Both the position numbers and the translations under genes were made by a program. The notes under the pieces are model-generated. The model was given only the letters and a program-made list of their open reading frames with translations. It did not search any database and was not told where the DNA came from. From contig NZ_CP134159.1 of the NCBI RefSeq assembly GCF_032197885.1, forward strand, positions 2,542,001 to 2,606,000: DNA of 64,000 nucleotides, read 5' to 3'. Position 1 is the first letter of the stretch, and the number at the start of each line of letters is the position of its first letter. Origin of the DNA: Levilactobacillus namurensis (GTDB lineage: Bacteria > Bacillota > Bacilli > Lactobacillales > Lactobacillaceae). Below, piece by piece: positions 1-7,809 of this stretch.

Positions 1-251
1 ATAGTTTTTCCTACTATAATCATAAGTATTCTACGAACTCGCCGATGATGGGGATGGCCGTGACCCATAAGTACAAGAAGATTGGCAAGCACACCTACCG
101 GCTGGTCGGCGAATACAAGAATAATGGCGGCGCCACTAAGATGCTGCTGCGGTCTTACCGGCATCACCGGATTCGCTTCACCTTCAGCAAGTCCTTCAAG
201 GGCGCTGAATACCTCCACCGGACCCGCAAACAATCCAACTTTGAGTGGTAA
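1..251 (+). CDS. C-terminal end of a hypothetical, probably secreted protein (partial)
   Basis: The reading frame is open from the first bases of the window to the TAA at 249-251, so the gene begins upstream and only about 82 C-terminal residues are visible. An internal ATG at 45 has no ribosome binding site, so I do not take it as the start. The visible part is rich in Lys, Arg, His, Tyr and Gly and has no membrane segment or sorting signal. That composition is common at the ends of basic cell-wall-associated proteins of lactobacilli. I do not recognise the family. A strong hairpin follows and separates it from the convergent acetyltransferase gene. Confidence 0.5.
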   Translation, partial: SFSYYNHKYSTNSPMMGMAVTHKYKKIGKHTYRLVGEYKNNGGATKMLLRSYRHHRIRFTFSKSFKGAEYLHRTRKQSNFEW

Positions 252-296
252 GCACCTCGCCATTGCACCTTCGAAAGTCTAACAACTGGCAACACA

Positions 297-344
297 AAAA
301 GGCATCCCTTAGCCGTTCAACTGAACGACTGGGGGATGCCTTTA
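297..344. terminator. Bidirectional rho-independent terminator
   Basis: A long stem with left arm AAAGGCATCCC and right arm GGGATGCCTTT is extended inward by GTTCA/TGAAC. It has A-rich and T-rich flanks and lies between two convergent genes. Confidence 0.8.
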
Positions 345-357
345 ATCTTGGGTTAGC

Positions 358-906
358 TTAGCTGGCGTCAGCCGTGATGTGGGCTTGACGCAGGTCCTTT
401 TCGTAAACGAAGCAAGCATCATCGGGTTGGTAGACCCCGTTGATGGCGCCGACCTTGGTGAAGCCGTTCTTCACGATCAGGTGTTGCATCTTTGCGTTAT
501 CCTGGTGCGTGTCGATCCGGATGCTTTGGCTTTCCGGATGGTTCTTCGCGATGTAGGCGAAGAGGTCTTGGAATAACTTCGATGCGTAGCCCTTCCCTTG
601 GTGGTGGGAGAAGATAGCGACCCGGTGGACCGCTACGTAATGGTCCGTGTTGACCAACCAACCACCGTCTAACGTGTCGTAAGAATGGTCTGGGGCTTGT
701 ACCACGGATGCGACGCCTAAGGTCTCATGGTCGTCACTATTGTAGATGACTGCCCGGCCAGCATTGATGTCGTCCATGATGGTCTCACGGTTCGGATAAT
801 CGTTCTGCCATTGGTCGATCCCGGCATCAGCGAGTTGCTTCTTACCGTCTTCAATGATGTCCAATACAAGTTCTAATTCATCTGGTTTTGCTTTCCGTAA
901 ATACAT
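358..906 (-). CDS. GNAT family N-acetyltransferase
   Basis: A 182-residue single-domain GNAT protein, expected to move an acetyl group from acetyl-CoA to an unidentified amine. The acetyl-CoA binding motif A is visible as HRVAIFSHHQGKGYA at residues 94-108 (Q/R-x-x-G-x-G/A pattern), followed by the strand RIDTHQDN at 130-137. The start has a GAGGTGA ribosome binding site just upstream. A second protein of the same subfamily lies at 58740-59273; both share a WQ-D-YP block near residue 35 and the RIDTH strand. The gene sits 17 bp downstream of the flavodoxin gene and may be cotranscribed with it. The substrate is unknown. Confidence 0.85.
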   Translation of the reverse strand: MYLRKAKPDELELVLDIIEDGKKQLADAGIDQWQNDYPNRETIMDDINAGRAVIYNSDDHETLGVASVVQAPDHSYDTLDGGWLVNTDHYVAVHRVAIFSHHQGKGYASKLFQDLFAYIAKNHPESQSIRIDTHQDNAKMQHLIVKNGFTKVGAINGVYQPDDACFVYEKDLRQAHITADAS

Positions 907-923
907 ACTTACGTCACCTCATC

Positions 924-1376
924 TTAATTTCCTGATTCTAAACGATTCAATACCTGTTGCGCCAACTGATCGATCCGGGCTAGATCCGCTTGGTCGGGGT
1001 CACGGTCGATTTTCACGGAATCCGCGACCTGTTCGCCGTTACTAGAATTTAGCTGGATCGTCAGGTAGTCGACTGCCCGGCCGAAGTGCACGTGGGTCTT
1101 GGAACTGGAGCCGCAAACGGCAAACTTGGTCCGATTCAAATCAACGTCCTTCAGGTCTTCAAAGAAGTCCTGCATCTCGTCCGGTAGGTCCCCATCATGA
1201 TAGGTGTAGCTGACCACGATGACGGCGTCGTTTTGCGCCAACTCATACGCGTCGGCCTGGGAAACTTCCGTGACCACGGTCTGGGCGTGAGCGGCTAAGT
1301 CGGACTGTAGATGCATTGCCAGGGCCTGATTACGGCCGGATTGGCTGGCGAAGATAATTTGAATCGTAGGTGTCAT
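924..1376 (-). CDS. Flavodoxin
   Basis: A 150-residue flavodoxin-like electron carrier that should bind FMN and act in the cytoplasm. The N-terminal strand and phosphate loop read IIFASQSGRNQ (residues 5-15), an atypical version of the usual S/T-x-T-G-N-T loop. A later block, YTYHDGDLPDEMQDFFEDL, fits the flavodoxin W/Y-loop region, and AVCGSSSK fits the central strand. I chose the ATG at 1374-1376 because AAGGAG lies 9 bases upstream; the frame opens nine codons earlier without a suitable site. The gene is short, as is usual for bacterial long- or short-chain flavodoxins. The redox partner is not evident from the neighbours. Confidence 0.8.
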   Translation of the reverse strand: MTPTIQIIFASQSGRNQALAMHLQSDLAAHAQTVVTEVSQADAYELAQNDAVIVVSYTYHDGDLPDEMQDFFEDLKDVDLNRTKFAVCGSSSKTHVHFGRAVDYLTIQLNSSNGEQVADSVKIDRDPDQADLARIDQLAQQVLNRLESGN

Positions 1377-1451
1377 AAGTTTGAACTCCTTGTACGTGTC
1401 CACCCCGGCATCCGGGCGCGGTTAAATTGACAATCGAATTTCCGATTTTTG

Positions 1452-1457
1452 ATTATA
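1452..1457 (-). promoter_or_regulatory. Candidate -10 box upstream of the flavodoxin gene
   Basis: Perfect TATAAT on the minus strand about 75 bp upstream of the start codon. No good -35 is visible at 17 bp spacing, so this is tentative. Confidence 0.35.
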
Positions 1458-1735
1458 ACCTATTTGCGGAAAACCCCCTAGTCATATTGCTCAACTTTTC
1501 AAAAAAATTATCGATAATATAGAAGTGAACTTATTTCACAAGTCATGATTCCGCTCACAATCCCGTTCTCATCGGTTTTTGATTGGTCGTCACGCCATGA
1601 CCAGTTTCTCATCAACTTCCAACCTAAACTTACCACTTTTACCGTCTCAGGCCCCAAATTTTGCTTGGCGGGGTCAAAACTGGTCGACCACGCCAAGTCG
1701 GTGAGCAGAACCTCGAGCGGATGGTCTCAGAACCG
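1458..1735. other. Intergenic region without recognisable gene
   Basis: This lies between the flavodoxin gene and the terminator of the small membrane protein gene. Open frames of 60-90 codons exist on both strands, but none has a ribosome binding site or recognisable family. I see only short imperfect inverted repeats. Confidence 0.4.
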
Positions 1736-1772
1736 GATAAAAACGCGTCTGGACCTGTTCGCCCAGACGCGT
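1736..1772 (-). terminator. Rho-independent terminator of the small membrane protein gene
   Basis: Stem ACGCGTCTGG/CCAGACGCGT with a run of U on the minus-strand transcript. Confidence 0.75.
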
Positions 1773-1782
1773 CGCTTACTGC

Positions 1783-2058
1783 TTATTTGGATGACCGATG
1801 CTGCCGGAAGTAGGCCTTGATCTCGGCATCCGAGTAGCTGTGCTGCGGCAACTGTTGAACTCGCCGACGTTGCCAATCCGTGAGGCCCTTCCCCACTAGG
1901 ACCAGCCCAGATCCCACCAAGATGCCGCCCAGGGCGGACCCGTTAAACGGCTGGCCCGTCGACAGCCACTCCGTCACTACGGTCGCTGCCAACATCCAGG
2001 CATCCACCCAGAGGACCCGCTTGACCAACTGCCTCCAAGTCCGTGACTTTTTAGTCAT
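1783..2058 (-). CDS. Small hypothetical membrane protein
   Basis: A 91-residue protein with a basic N-terminus (MTKKSRTWR), a hydrophobic stretch around residues 15-31, a second Gly/Val/Leu-rich hydrophobic stretch around 42-59, and a charged C-terminus. It is therefore likely a two-pass membrane protein with both ends in the cytoplasm. I chose the ATG at 2056-2058 because GGGGAGAG lies 6 bases upstream; a further ATG six bases earlier touches that site. The frame runs on upstream for about 99 more codons with low-complexity, Trp-rich sequence and no start signal, which I treat as non-coding. I do not recognise the family. Confidence 0.55.
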   Translation of the reverse strand: MTKKSRTWRQLVKRVLWVDAWMLAATVVTEWLSTGQPFNGSALGGILVGSGLVLVGKGLTDWQRRRVQQLPQHSYSDAEIKAYFRQHRSSK

Positions 2059-2159
2059 GCTCATCTCTCCCCATTTTAGGTTTCCCCTATAGCGTAACGC
2101 CCCTTCGTGCCGCCAGCAACTCAACACACCTACCCAGCGCCAAAAAGGGAGCGGAGTTG

Positions 2160-2210
2160 GCCATCTCTGGGCACACGTTCCAGCCTCTTCAGGTCCAAAT
2201 GACCATAATC
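2160..2210 (+). repeat. Fragment of the structured intergenic repeat (3' end only)
   Basis: Contains the block TCCAGCCTCTTCAGG (2179-2193), identical to 2879-2893 in a full-length copy, preceded by GGGCACACGT. The rest of the element is missing or too diverged to see. Confidence 0.5.
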
Positions 2211-2238
2211 TGGTCTTGGTTAAACTTAGAAATATACT

Positions 2239-2282
2239 AAAATCAGCTCTGTAAAACCAAAATAGGTTTACAGAGCTGATTT
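2239..2282. repeat. Long near-perfect hairpin
   Basis: Left arm AAATCAGCTCTGTAAAACC and right arm GGTTTACAGAGCTGATTT pair over about 18 bp with a single bulged A and a 6-base loop. No run of T follows on either strand, so this is not a classical terminator. Confidence 0.6.
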
Positions 2283-2375
2283 GAATAACGGTGAAATATC
2301 TGGCGCTGACAGTCGAACGGAGACTGTTGGACTTCAAGACTGTCATATAAACCAATTACCGTTGTGATGGTCATC

Positions 2376-2530
2376 CGCCTACCGGGCGGCCAGACAAGGC
2401 TGGAACGCCGTGGGCACAACTTGAAGCCCACAGTGCAGGTCTTCAAGCTTGGCCTTTTCCTAGGCGAGCTAAGGAACGCTCACCAAGGAAAATTTCACGG
2501 CTGAGCCTTGTCTGGCCGTCCTCTCGGCTT
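2376..2530 (-). repeat. Structured intergenic repeat, copy 1
   Basis: Minus-strand copy. The outer arms CGGCCAGACAAGGCT (2387-2401) and AGCCTTGTCTGGCCG (2504-2518) are perfect complements. Read on the minus strand it has an inner hairpin with arms TTTTCCT/AGGAAAA, a second hairpin beginning AAGCTTGAAG, and the conserved GTGCCCAC, CGTTCCAGCC and CCGG blocks found in the other copies. It forms a head-to-head pair with copy 2. Confidence 0.8.
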
Positions 2531-2750
2531 ACAGTCGTGAAATCATAGCGAAACATGATTTGCCAACGGGCCGTAGTGGTTGGTATGAATAAGGTTGCCA
2601 CCCGTTTGTAGCCATGGCGCAAGTATGATGCCTACCACGGACTCGAGGTCTGATAAGATTTACGCCTTAGTGTTTTAGTTTAACAGTCCCACCCGGTGAT
2701 ATTTTCAATTTCGGACGTCAAGAAACACTGTTTTTGATACGCTCAATTTA
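2531..2750. other. Intergenic spacer between two inverted repeat copies
   Basis: About 220 bp between copies 1 and 2. I see no gene, promoter or further copy in it. Confidence 0.4.
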
Positions 2751-2911
2751 GCCGTGAGGTTGGGTCTGAAGAGGCTCAGTGGTGTCGTTTGGGTTAGTCA
2801 GCGTTTTTCAGCTGGCTTACCCAAAGGCCGAGCTTGAAGACATGGGGTTTTCAGGGCTCCAAGTCGTGCCCACCACGCTCCAGCCTCTTCAGGCCCAACC
2901 GGTAAGGCGGG
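2751..2911 (+). repeat. Structured intergenic repeat, copy 2
   Basis: The outer arms GTTGGGTCTGAAGAGGCT (2759-2776) and AGCCTCTTCAGGCCCAAC (2882-2899) pair over 18 bp with one G-U. The first inner hairpin has arms TTTGGGTTAGTCAGC and GCTGGCTTACCCAAA; the second has CTTGAAGAC and GTTTTCAGG. Conserved blocks are GTGCCCAC, the CCAGCC junction and CCGGTAAGGCG. Confidence 0.85.
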
Positions 2912-2933
2912 GGAATACCACACTGGCTAAACC

Positions 2934-2969
2934 TAAAAAAGGAGCCCGGACGTTTGGCCCTAGGCTCCT
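2934..2969 (-). terminator. Rho-independent terminator of the dus gene
   Basis: Stem AGGAGCC/GGCTCCT followed by a run of U on the minus-strand transcript. Confidence 0.75.
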
Positions 2970-2995
2970 CTCCGCGGCAATCATGCCGACAATTT

Positions 2996-3991
2996 TCATT
3001 TAGTTAATGGCGACTCCCGCAAGAGTTCCCGAACTTGGTCCGTGGTCCGCGTCTCCATCATGGCGTTGCGGAGTTCCGCAGCGTGCGGTTGGCTCCGGAC
3101 GTAGATCTTGAAGAAACGCTTCAAGGACGCAAACCGTTGGGTATCGAACCGCTCGGAGAAGTCATCGTAGAGGTCCAATTGATAGTTCAACAGGCCCAAC
3201 AATTCCTTCACGTCGTGGTCCTGCGGCGTCTTTTCGAAGGCGAAGGGGCTGGTGAAGATGCCCCGGCCGATCATGATGCCGTCGACCCCCGGATGAGCGG
3301 CCGCCAAGGCACATCCATCCTGGTAGTTTTCAATATCTCCGTTAATCTGCAGTAACGTGTGCGGAGCAACTTGGTCCCGTAAGGCCACGATGTCGTCGAT
3401 CAGTTCATAATGCGCACCGACCCGGCTCATTTCCTTCTTAGTCCGCAAGTGGACCGTTAACAGCGGTATGTCCTGTTCTAATAAGAACTGAAGCCAATCG
3501 TGCCACTCGTCGACCCGGCTGTAGCCCAGGCGCGTCTTGACGCTGACGGGGAGGCCGGCCGTCTTCGTCGCTGCGATGACCGCTGCGGCGTCCTCGGGGT
3601 TGCGAATCAAGTCGCTTCCCCCGTGGTTCTTGATGACGGTGGCATCTGGACACCCCATGTTCAGGTCGATGGCTTCGTAGCCCCGTTCCTTGACGTTGGC
3701 CGCTGCCGCTTCGAACGCCTCCGGTTGGTTGCCCCAGAGCTGGACCACGGGAAAGTGGGCCTCTTCGGGCGCCACGTAGAGCCGGCCCTGGACCGTGAAC
3801 TTGGCCTTGGGATGGGTCACGCTAATGGCGTTGGTGAATTCCGTGAAGAAAACGTCGGGGGCAGCAGCCCGAGCGACGACCCGGCGGAAAATAGCGTTGG
3901 TCACGGCTTCCATGGGCGCCAGTGAGAAGAACGGCCGATGTTCGGCCTGGGCGTGGGCGGCAATTTTTTGCCAGTAAGTTAATTCAGACAC
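2996..3991 (-). CDS. dus: tRNA-dihydrouridine synthase
   Basis: A 331-residue FMN-dependent enzyme that reduces uridines in tRNA to dihydrouridine. Near the N-terminus it carries the FMN-binding LAPMEAVTN block. The catalytic Cys is in the IDLNMGCPD motif (family form: N-x-G-C-P), followed by the KTRLGYS and HLRTKKEMS blocks and the phosphate-binding NGDIENY and IMIGRGIF blocks. Length is normal for the family. The start is a GTG at 3989-3991 with AAGGAG 10 bases upstream; the frame opens 13 codons earlier but lacks a site. It is monocistronic between its own terminator and the DUF4097 operon. The subfamily (DusA/B/C type) and target position cannot be settled by eye. Confidence 0.9.
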   Translation of the reverse strand: MSELTYWQKIAAHAQAEHRPFFSLAPMEAVTNAIFRRVVARAAAPDVFFTEFTNAISVTHPKAKFTVQGRLYVAPEEAHFPVVQLWGNQPEAFEAAAANVKERGYEAIDLNMGCPDATVIKNHGGSDLIRNPEDAAAVIAATKTAGLPVSVKTRLGYSRVDEWHDWLQFLLEQDIPLLTVHLRTKKEMSRVGAHYELIDDIVALRDQVAPHTLLQINGDIENYQDGCALAAAHPGVDGIMIGRGIFTSPFAFEKTPQDHDVKELLGLLNYQLDLYDDFSERFDTQRFASLKRFFKIYVRSQPHAAELRNAMMETRTTDQVRELLRESPLTK

Positions 3992-4091
3992 GATTAAAAA
4001 TCTCCTTATCTCATTCAGATCACGTGTCACGGTGCTGGCTACTGCGACACAAGTCCCTCTATTCTACCATCTCCGTCAAGTCCTGTGAAAA

Positions 4092-5063
4092 CTAACGCAC
4101 TGTAATGTCCCCATCGTCGCCCGTGATGAAGCGGTACTGGACCTTGGCGTGCGGCCGGACCCGAGCAGTGGCCCCCCGCGAACGTCCGAAGAGTTCGATG
4201 TCGCTATCCGTGGAGCCCTGAACGGAAACCCCGGCCGTGGCGGGAACCATGCCCGACAGGTCGCCCTCGTAACTTTGAACCGTTAACGTCTTCGCCACCT
4301 GATTATCACGGACCGTGATATCGCCATCGGACGTGCGGAGGTCCCCGCCGCCCAATTCGGTCATTTCTAAGGTGATGTCACCGTCTAGCGAATTCAAAAC
4401 GTTGGCCGTACTCTTAAACTGACTCTGACGGACTTGGATATCCCCGTAAGACGTCTTGGCCGTGACCTTGGGAGCCGTCACGTTGGTCAAGTAGATGTCC
4501 GCATCCCCTTGGGAGAGGTCCAGGGCCTTTTTAAACTGAACGTTCTTGGCCTGGAAGTTGCCTCCCGTCCGACCAGTCACGCGTTGGACCGTCAAGTCTT
4601 CCAACCGTACCGTCCAGCTCTTCTGGAGCGTCAAGACCTTCAGCTGATCCGATTGTGGGACCGTGATGGTGATGGCGCCATCGGTATCGAAGGCCTCATC
4701 GTCACCGGTAATCGCTAACCCGTTGAGCGTAACGCCGCGTTGGCGCTGGTCGCCGCCACTGACCGTTAACGTCCCATCGTGGACCTTAGTGGTCACGGGA
4801 TGGCGCCGGCGATTGGCCGCCTGTTGCTGGACCGTCACTTGGTTCACACTCCCCGGCTTGACCACGACTGGTAACTTGGTGTTGACCACCAGTCGGTCAA
4901 AATCAGCGAGTTTAGTGGTGTGCCGGACCTTCTTGAGGACCACTAGCCGGTTCGTGGTCCGGTCCCAGGTCACCGGCTTGATTCCCTTATGCGCCGTTCC
5001 CCAACTGACTAAGATAATACCCACCACAATGGCTGCCACACAGGCAATATAGCGTTTTTTCAT
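4092..5063 (-). CDS. DUF4097 family membrane-anchored protein
   Basis: A 323-residue protein with an N-terminal membrane segment (about residues 5-24, after MKKRY) and a long extracytoplasmic region built of repeating short beta strands with recurring GDI and DGDI motifs (for example LDGDITLEMTE, SDGDITVRDN). This is the pattern of DUF4097/adhesin-like beta-helix domains. It is the third gene of an operon with a PadR regulator and a DUF1700 protein, a frequent combination in Firmicutes linked to envelope homeostasis. Its ATG overlaps the stop codon of the DUF1700 gene by 4 bases, so translation is probably coupled. The biochemical role is unknown. Confidence 0.75.
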   Translation of the reverse strand: MKKRYIACVAAIVVGIILVSWGTAHKGIKPVTWDRTTNRLVVLKKVRHTTKLADFDRLVVNTKLPVVVKPGSVNQVTVQQQAANRRRHPVTTKVHDGTLTVSGGDQRQRGVTLNGLAITGDDEAFDTDGAITITVPQSDQLKVLTLQKSWTVRLEDLTVQRVTGRTGGNFQAKNVQFKKALDLSQGDADIYLTNVTAPKVTAKTSYGDIQVRQSQFKSTANVLNSLDGDITLEMTELGGGDLRTSDGDITVRDNQVAKTLTVQSYEGDLSGMVPATAGVSVQGSTDSDIELFGRSRGATARVRPHAKVQYRFITGDDGDITVR

Positions 5064-5695
5064 GATTGTCCCCCCCGTTTCTTCGGGTGCTTAGGCATCC
5101 AGCGGTTATAGACCCACCGACTCAGGTTCGCGAGCCAGCGAATCAGCTGGATTCCGCACCAGACCACGCCTTCGGTAATCAGCCAACTGGCCCCTAGGAC
5201 AACTAGACCCAGCCCTAGGTAAAAGGCCCCCGTGGCTGGCGCCGTGAAGAGCATCATGATGCCGACGACTACGCCCACGACCCCACTGGCCAGGCCGGCG
5301 AATAGCAGGCCAAATCCGGCCGCTACGATGCCCAGGATGACCGCCCCCACAGCTACGATCAAGGCGCCTAAGACCAGCACGATGGGGATGGTCACGGGCG
5401 TAGACAGCAACGCTAAGATAATCAGCCAGATCATCCGCACGTTATCCTTGGTCCCCGGCCGTTTCTGGGCTGCGGCGGCGCTCTTCTGATCCGCCTGGGT
5501 GTTCATCTTAATTGAATAATCCGCCAGGGCTTTCCGGGCGACCGACTGGGGCGTTCCTAACGCGTCCACGGCGCCCTGATAACTGGTGATGCCGGCGTCT
5601 TGTAGGTACTCCCGGTAGTATTCCACGACGTCCTGTTGCTCCGCCGTTGTCAGCTGCATCAAGAGCCGCTGCAAGGCCTGAATATACTCATCCAT
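5060..5695 (-). CDS. DUF1700 family membrane protein
   Basis: A 211-residue protein. The N-terminal 60 residues form a helical, acidic region (MDEYIQALQRLL...VEYYREYLQDAG) of the DUF1700/HAAS type, which in related proteins pairs with PadR regulators. A highly hydrophobic part follows from about residue 85 with Gly/Ala/Val-rich membrane helices, ending in a basic tail (PKHPKKRG). The start at 5695 has GGAGGGG upstream and overlaps the padR-like stop by 8 bases. The gene is sandwiched between the regulator and the DUF4097 protein, all translationally coupled. The likely role is membrane sensing or anti-regulator function, by analogy only. Confidence 0.75.
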   Translation of the reverse strand: MDEYIQALQRLLMQLTTAEQQDVVEYYREYLQDAGITSYQGAVDALGTPQSVARKALADYSIKMNTQADQKSAAAAQKRPGTKDNVRMIWLIILALLSTPVTIPIVLVLGALIVAVGAVILGIVAAGFGLLFAGLASGVVGVVVGIMMLFTAPATGAFYLGLGLVVLGASWLITEGVVWCGIQLIRWLANLSRWVYNRWMPKHPKKRGGQS

Positions 5696-6005
5696 TTTGT
5701 TTCCCCTCCAATAGTTCGGACATGGCTTGCTTGAAGTCGCCCCATTCACCCTGAATCTTGGTCAACTGCTGCTGCCCGGTCCGCGTTAATTTATAGTACC
5801 GGCGGTTCCGCCCCTGATAGGCTTCATCGTAGGTGGTCAACCACCCGTTCTTCTTCAGCCGGCGCAAGACCGGATACAGGGTCGATTCTGAGATGGGTAA
5901 ATGTTGCCGGACTGCCTGGGTCAGCGCGTAGCCGTAAAAATCCTGCCGACTCAACGCGCCTAAGACACAGCCGTCTAACAATTCCGTTGGGACCTGAATG
6001 GCCAT
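5688..6005 (-). CDS. PadR family transcriptional regulator (envelope operon)
   Basis: A 105-residue winged-helix regulator of the short PadR type. The DNA-binding domain includes the recognition region SESTLYPVLRRLKKNGWL and the wing NRRYYKLTRTG, both typical of the family. I chose the ATG at 6003-6005 because GGGGGGAG lies 5 bases upstream; nine extra codons upstream lie over the operator. It is the first gene of an operon with DUF1700 and DUF4097 proteins. A perfect TATATGGCATATA palindrome between promoter and start is the likely autoregulatory operator. Confidence 0.85.
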   Translation of the reverse strand: MAIQVPTELLDGCVLGALSRQDFYGYALTQAVRQHLPISESTLYPVLRRLKKNGWLTTYDEAYQGRNRRYYKLTRTGQQQLTKIQGEWGDFKQAMSELLEGKQNG

Positions 6006-6022
6006 TTTTGCTCCCCCCATAC

Positions 6023-6035
6023 TATATGCCATATA
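6023..6035. promoter_or_regulatory. Probable PadR operator
   Basis: A perfect 13-bp palindrome, TATATGCCATATA, about 10-22 bp downstream of the predicted transcription start of the PadR operon. The position fits autorepression. Confidence 0.6.
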
Positions 6036-6051
6036 ATATTAATCTAGTTAT

Positions 6052-6080
6052 AGTATAGGAAATCCCCATGCGCCTGTCAA
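6052..6080 (-). promoter_or_regulatory. Sigma-A promoter of the PadR/DUF1700/DUF4097 operon
   Basis: On the minus strand, TTGACA (6075-6080), 17-bp spacer, TATACT (6052-6057). This is close to consensus. Confidence 0.8.
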
Positions 6081-6224
6081 GCGCAACACACGGGGGATTA
6101 TTCCGATTTTAATGAGCTAAGTCGTTGACGGCCGCGAGACCAATTGGGCATACTGAACTCAAGTCTGCCCCGACGCTGAGTTGGCGCCGAAACTCGGCAG
6201 TACCACCTTGAGGAGGAGATTCTG

Positions 6225-6779
6225 ATGACAAGCACGCAAGCATTACTCATCATTGATTACACTAACGACTTCGTGGCCGACCAAGGGGCCCTGACCTGTG
6301 GGCAACCGGGCCAGGCCCTGGCACAACCTATCGTGGCCTTAGCCGACCAGATGGTCACGGCTGGTGACTGGGTCCTATTACCCACCGACGTTCATACGCC
6401 CCACGACCCCTACCATCCCGAAAGCAAGCTCTTTCCGCCGCATAACGTCCGTGGCACCTGGGGGCGGCAACTCTACGGCCCCTTGCAAGACTGGTACGAC
6501 CAGCACCGCAAGGCCACTAACGTCTGGCAATTCGACAAGACCCGCTACAGCAGCTTCGCCGGGACCGACCTGGATCTGCGGCTGCGGGAGCGCCACGTGA
6601 CCACCCTGCACCTGGTGGGCGTCTGCACCGACATCTGCGTCCTGCACACCGCCGTTGACGCGTATAACCTGGGCTACCAGTTGGTGATTCACCGTGACGC
6701 CGTCGCCAGCTTCGACCAGGCCGGCCATGACTGGGCCCTGCGGCACTTCCAGACCGCTTTAGGCGCCCAAATCGTCTAG
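6225..6779 (+). CDS. Cysteine hydrolase of the isochorismatase/nicotinamidase family
   Basis: A 184-residue protein. The family's catalytic triad is visible: Asp in LLIIDYTNDF (about residue 11), Lys in FDKTRYSSF, and Cys in the GVCTDICVLH loop. The metal-binding residues expected of nicotinamidases may include the DVHTPHDPYHP segment, which matches the usual D-x-H-x-x-x-x-x-F/H pattern in position. I therefore favour nicotinamidase (nicotinamide to nicotinate and ammonia, NAD salvage) over other isochorismatase-fold hydrolases, but not strongly. GGAGGAG precedes the ATG. It is a single gene followed by a strong terminator. Confidence 0.8.
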   Translation: MTSTQALLIIDYTNDFVADQGALTCGQPGQALAQPIVALADQMVTAGDWVLLPTDVHTPHDPYHPESKLFPPHNVRGTWGRQLYGPLQDWYDQHRKATNVWQFDKTRYSSFAGTDLDLRLRERHVTTLHLVGVCTDICVLHTAVDAYNLGYQLVIHRDAVASFDQAGHDWALRHFQTALGAQIV

Positions 6780-6790
6780 CGCCTCCATCC

Positions 6791-6835
6791 AAATACCCCC
6801 GTGGAAACCACCAATGGGCTTCCGCGGGGGTATTT
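6791..6835 (+). terminator. Rho-independent terminator
   Basis: Stem AATACCCCCGTGGAA/TTCCGCGGGGGTATT just after the isochorismatase-family gene. Confidence 0.8.
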
Positions 6836-6953
6836 AAGCGGTCTTACTTTCAAGTCAGAATGGTTGTTTCACAAAATGATGATTGCCGTTAGTTATTCGC
6901 AAGACTATACTGAACACGGGACTCATAAACTAGTTTCAAGGGAGGAATCGAGT

Positions 6954-7793
6954 ATGTTTCACCATCTCTGGGCGGGTATGGTCACCTTAGCCGCCCTGAT
7001 GACATTCGGGGCGACCGTGCCGGCCCACGCCGACACCGCCACCCCCACCTACGCGCCCATCTTAAGCCGCAAAAAGGTGAATTATTACACCAAGATCAGC
7101 GCGAACCGGCCGCACAACTACAAGGTCTACGCGACGGGCGGAGCCAAGTCCAGCGAAGAAAACCTCAAGCCGATTGCGACCGGCCAAGCCTACGCACACC
7201 GGTCGGTCCACGTCACGCAGGAGGAAAAATTGCCTAAAGGTATTTGGCTCAAATTTTCCGCCGGCAAGGGCCAGACCGGCTGGATTCACCGCAACGGGAC
7301 CGTAAAATCCCTGCGGAAGCTCAAGGTTCCACTGATTGCCCAACGGCCGGAACTGCCGACGGGGTGCGAAATCACGGCAACGACCATGATGTTGCAATAC
7401 GCCGGGGCCAAGGTCACCAAGATGCAACTGGCTAAGGAGACGCCCCGCAGTCACAATCCCAACAAGGGGTTTGTGGGCAGTCCCTACTCACCAACGGGCT
7501 GGTGGATTTATCCTAAGGGCCTGATGGGCGTGGTGCGCAAGCACGTTGGCCACGCCAAGAACCTGACGGGCGCGTCGTTTGCCACCTTTAAGAAGCAGAT
7601 CAACAAGGGCCACCCGGTGGTCATCTGGGTCGCTAACGTGGACGGCTTCGTCAACCACGCCATTACGCTCAGCGGCTACAGTAAGACCCGGGCGTACTAC
7701 AACGACCCCTGGACCCATAAGAAGACCAGTATGAAATTAGCCACGCTGGCGAAGCACCGCAAACAAGACGCCTACCGGGCGTTAAGCTATTAA
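6954..7793 (+). CDS. Secreted C39-like cysteine peptidase
   Basis: A 279-residue secreted protein. A signal peptide (hydrophobic WAGMVTLAALMTFGATV, cleavage near AHA-DT) is followed by an SH3-like basic region, then a peptidase C39-like domain. The oxyanion Gln and catalytic Cys are in AQRPELPTGCE (Cys138), the His in VNHAITLSGY (His235) and the Asp in YYNDPW (Asp251). I chose the ATG at 6954 because GGGAGGA lies upstream and a signal peptide follows directly. It is followed 16 bp later by an NlpC/P60 gene, so the two are probably cotranscribed as wall-active exoenzymes. The natural substrate is unknown. Confidence 0.8.
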   Translation: MFHHLWAGMVTLAALMTFGATVPAHADTATPTYAPILSRKKVNYYTKISANRPHNYKVYATGGAKSSEENLKPIATGQAYAHRSVHVTQEEKLPKGIWLKFSAGKGQTGWIHRNGTVKSLRKLKVPLIAQRPELPTGCEITATTMMLQYAGAKVTKMQLAKETPRSHNPNKGFVGSPYSPTGWWIYPKGLMGVVRKHVGHAKNLTGASFATFKKQINKGHPVVIWVANVDGFVNHAITLSGYSKTRAYYNDPWTHKKTSMKLATLAKHRKQDAYRALSY

Positions 7794-7809
7794 CAAAGGG
7801 GAGATCATC

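Noticed and set aside
1545..1820. 91-codon plus-strand frame after the flavodoxin gene
   Set aside because: No start signal; it runs through the terminator and into the opposite-strand membrane protein gene.
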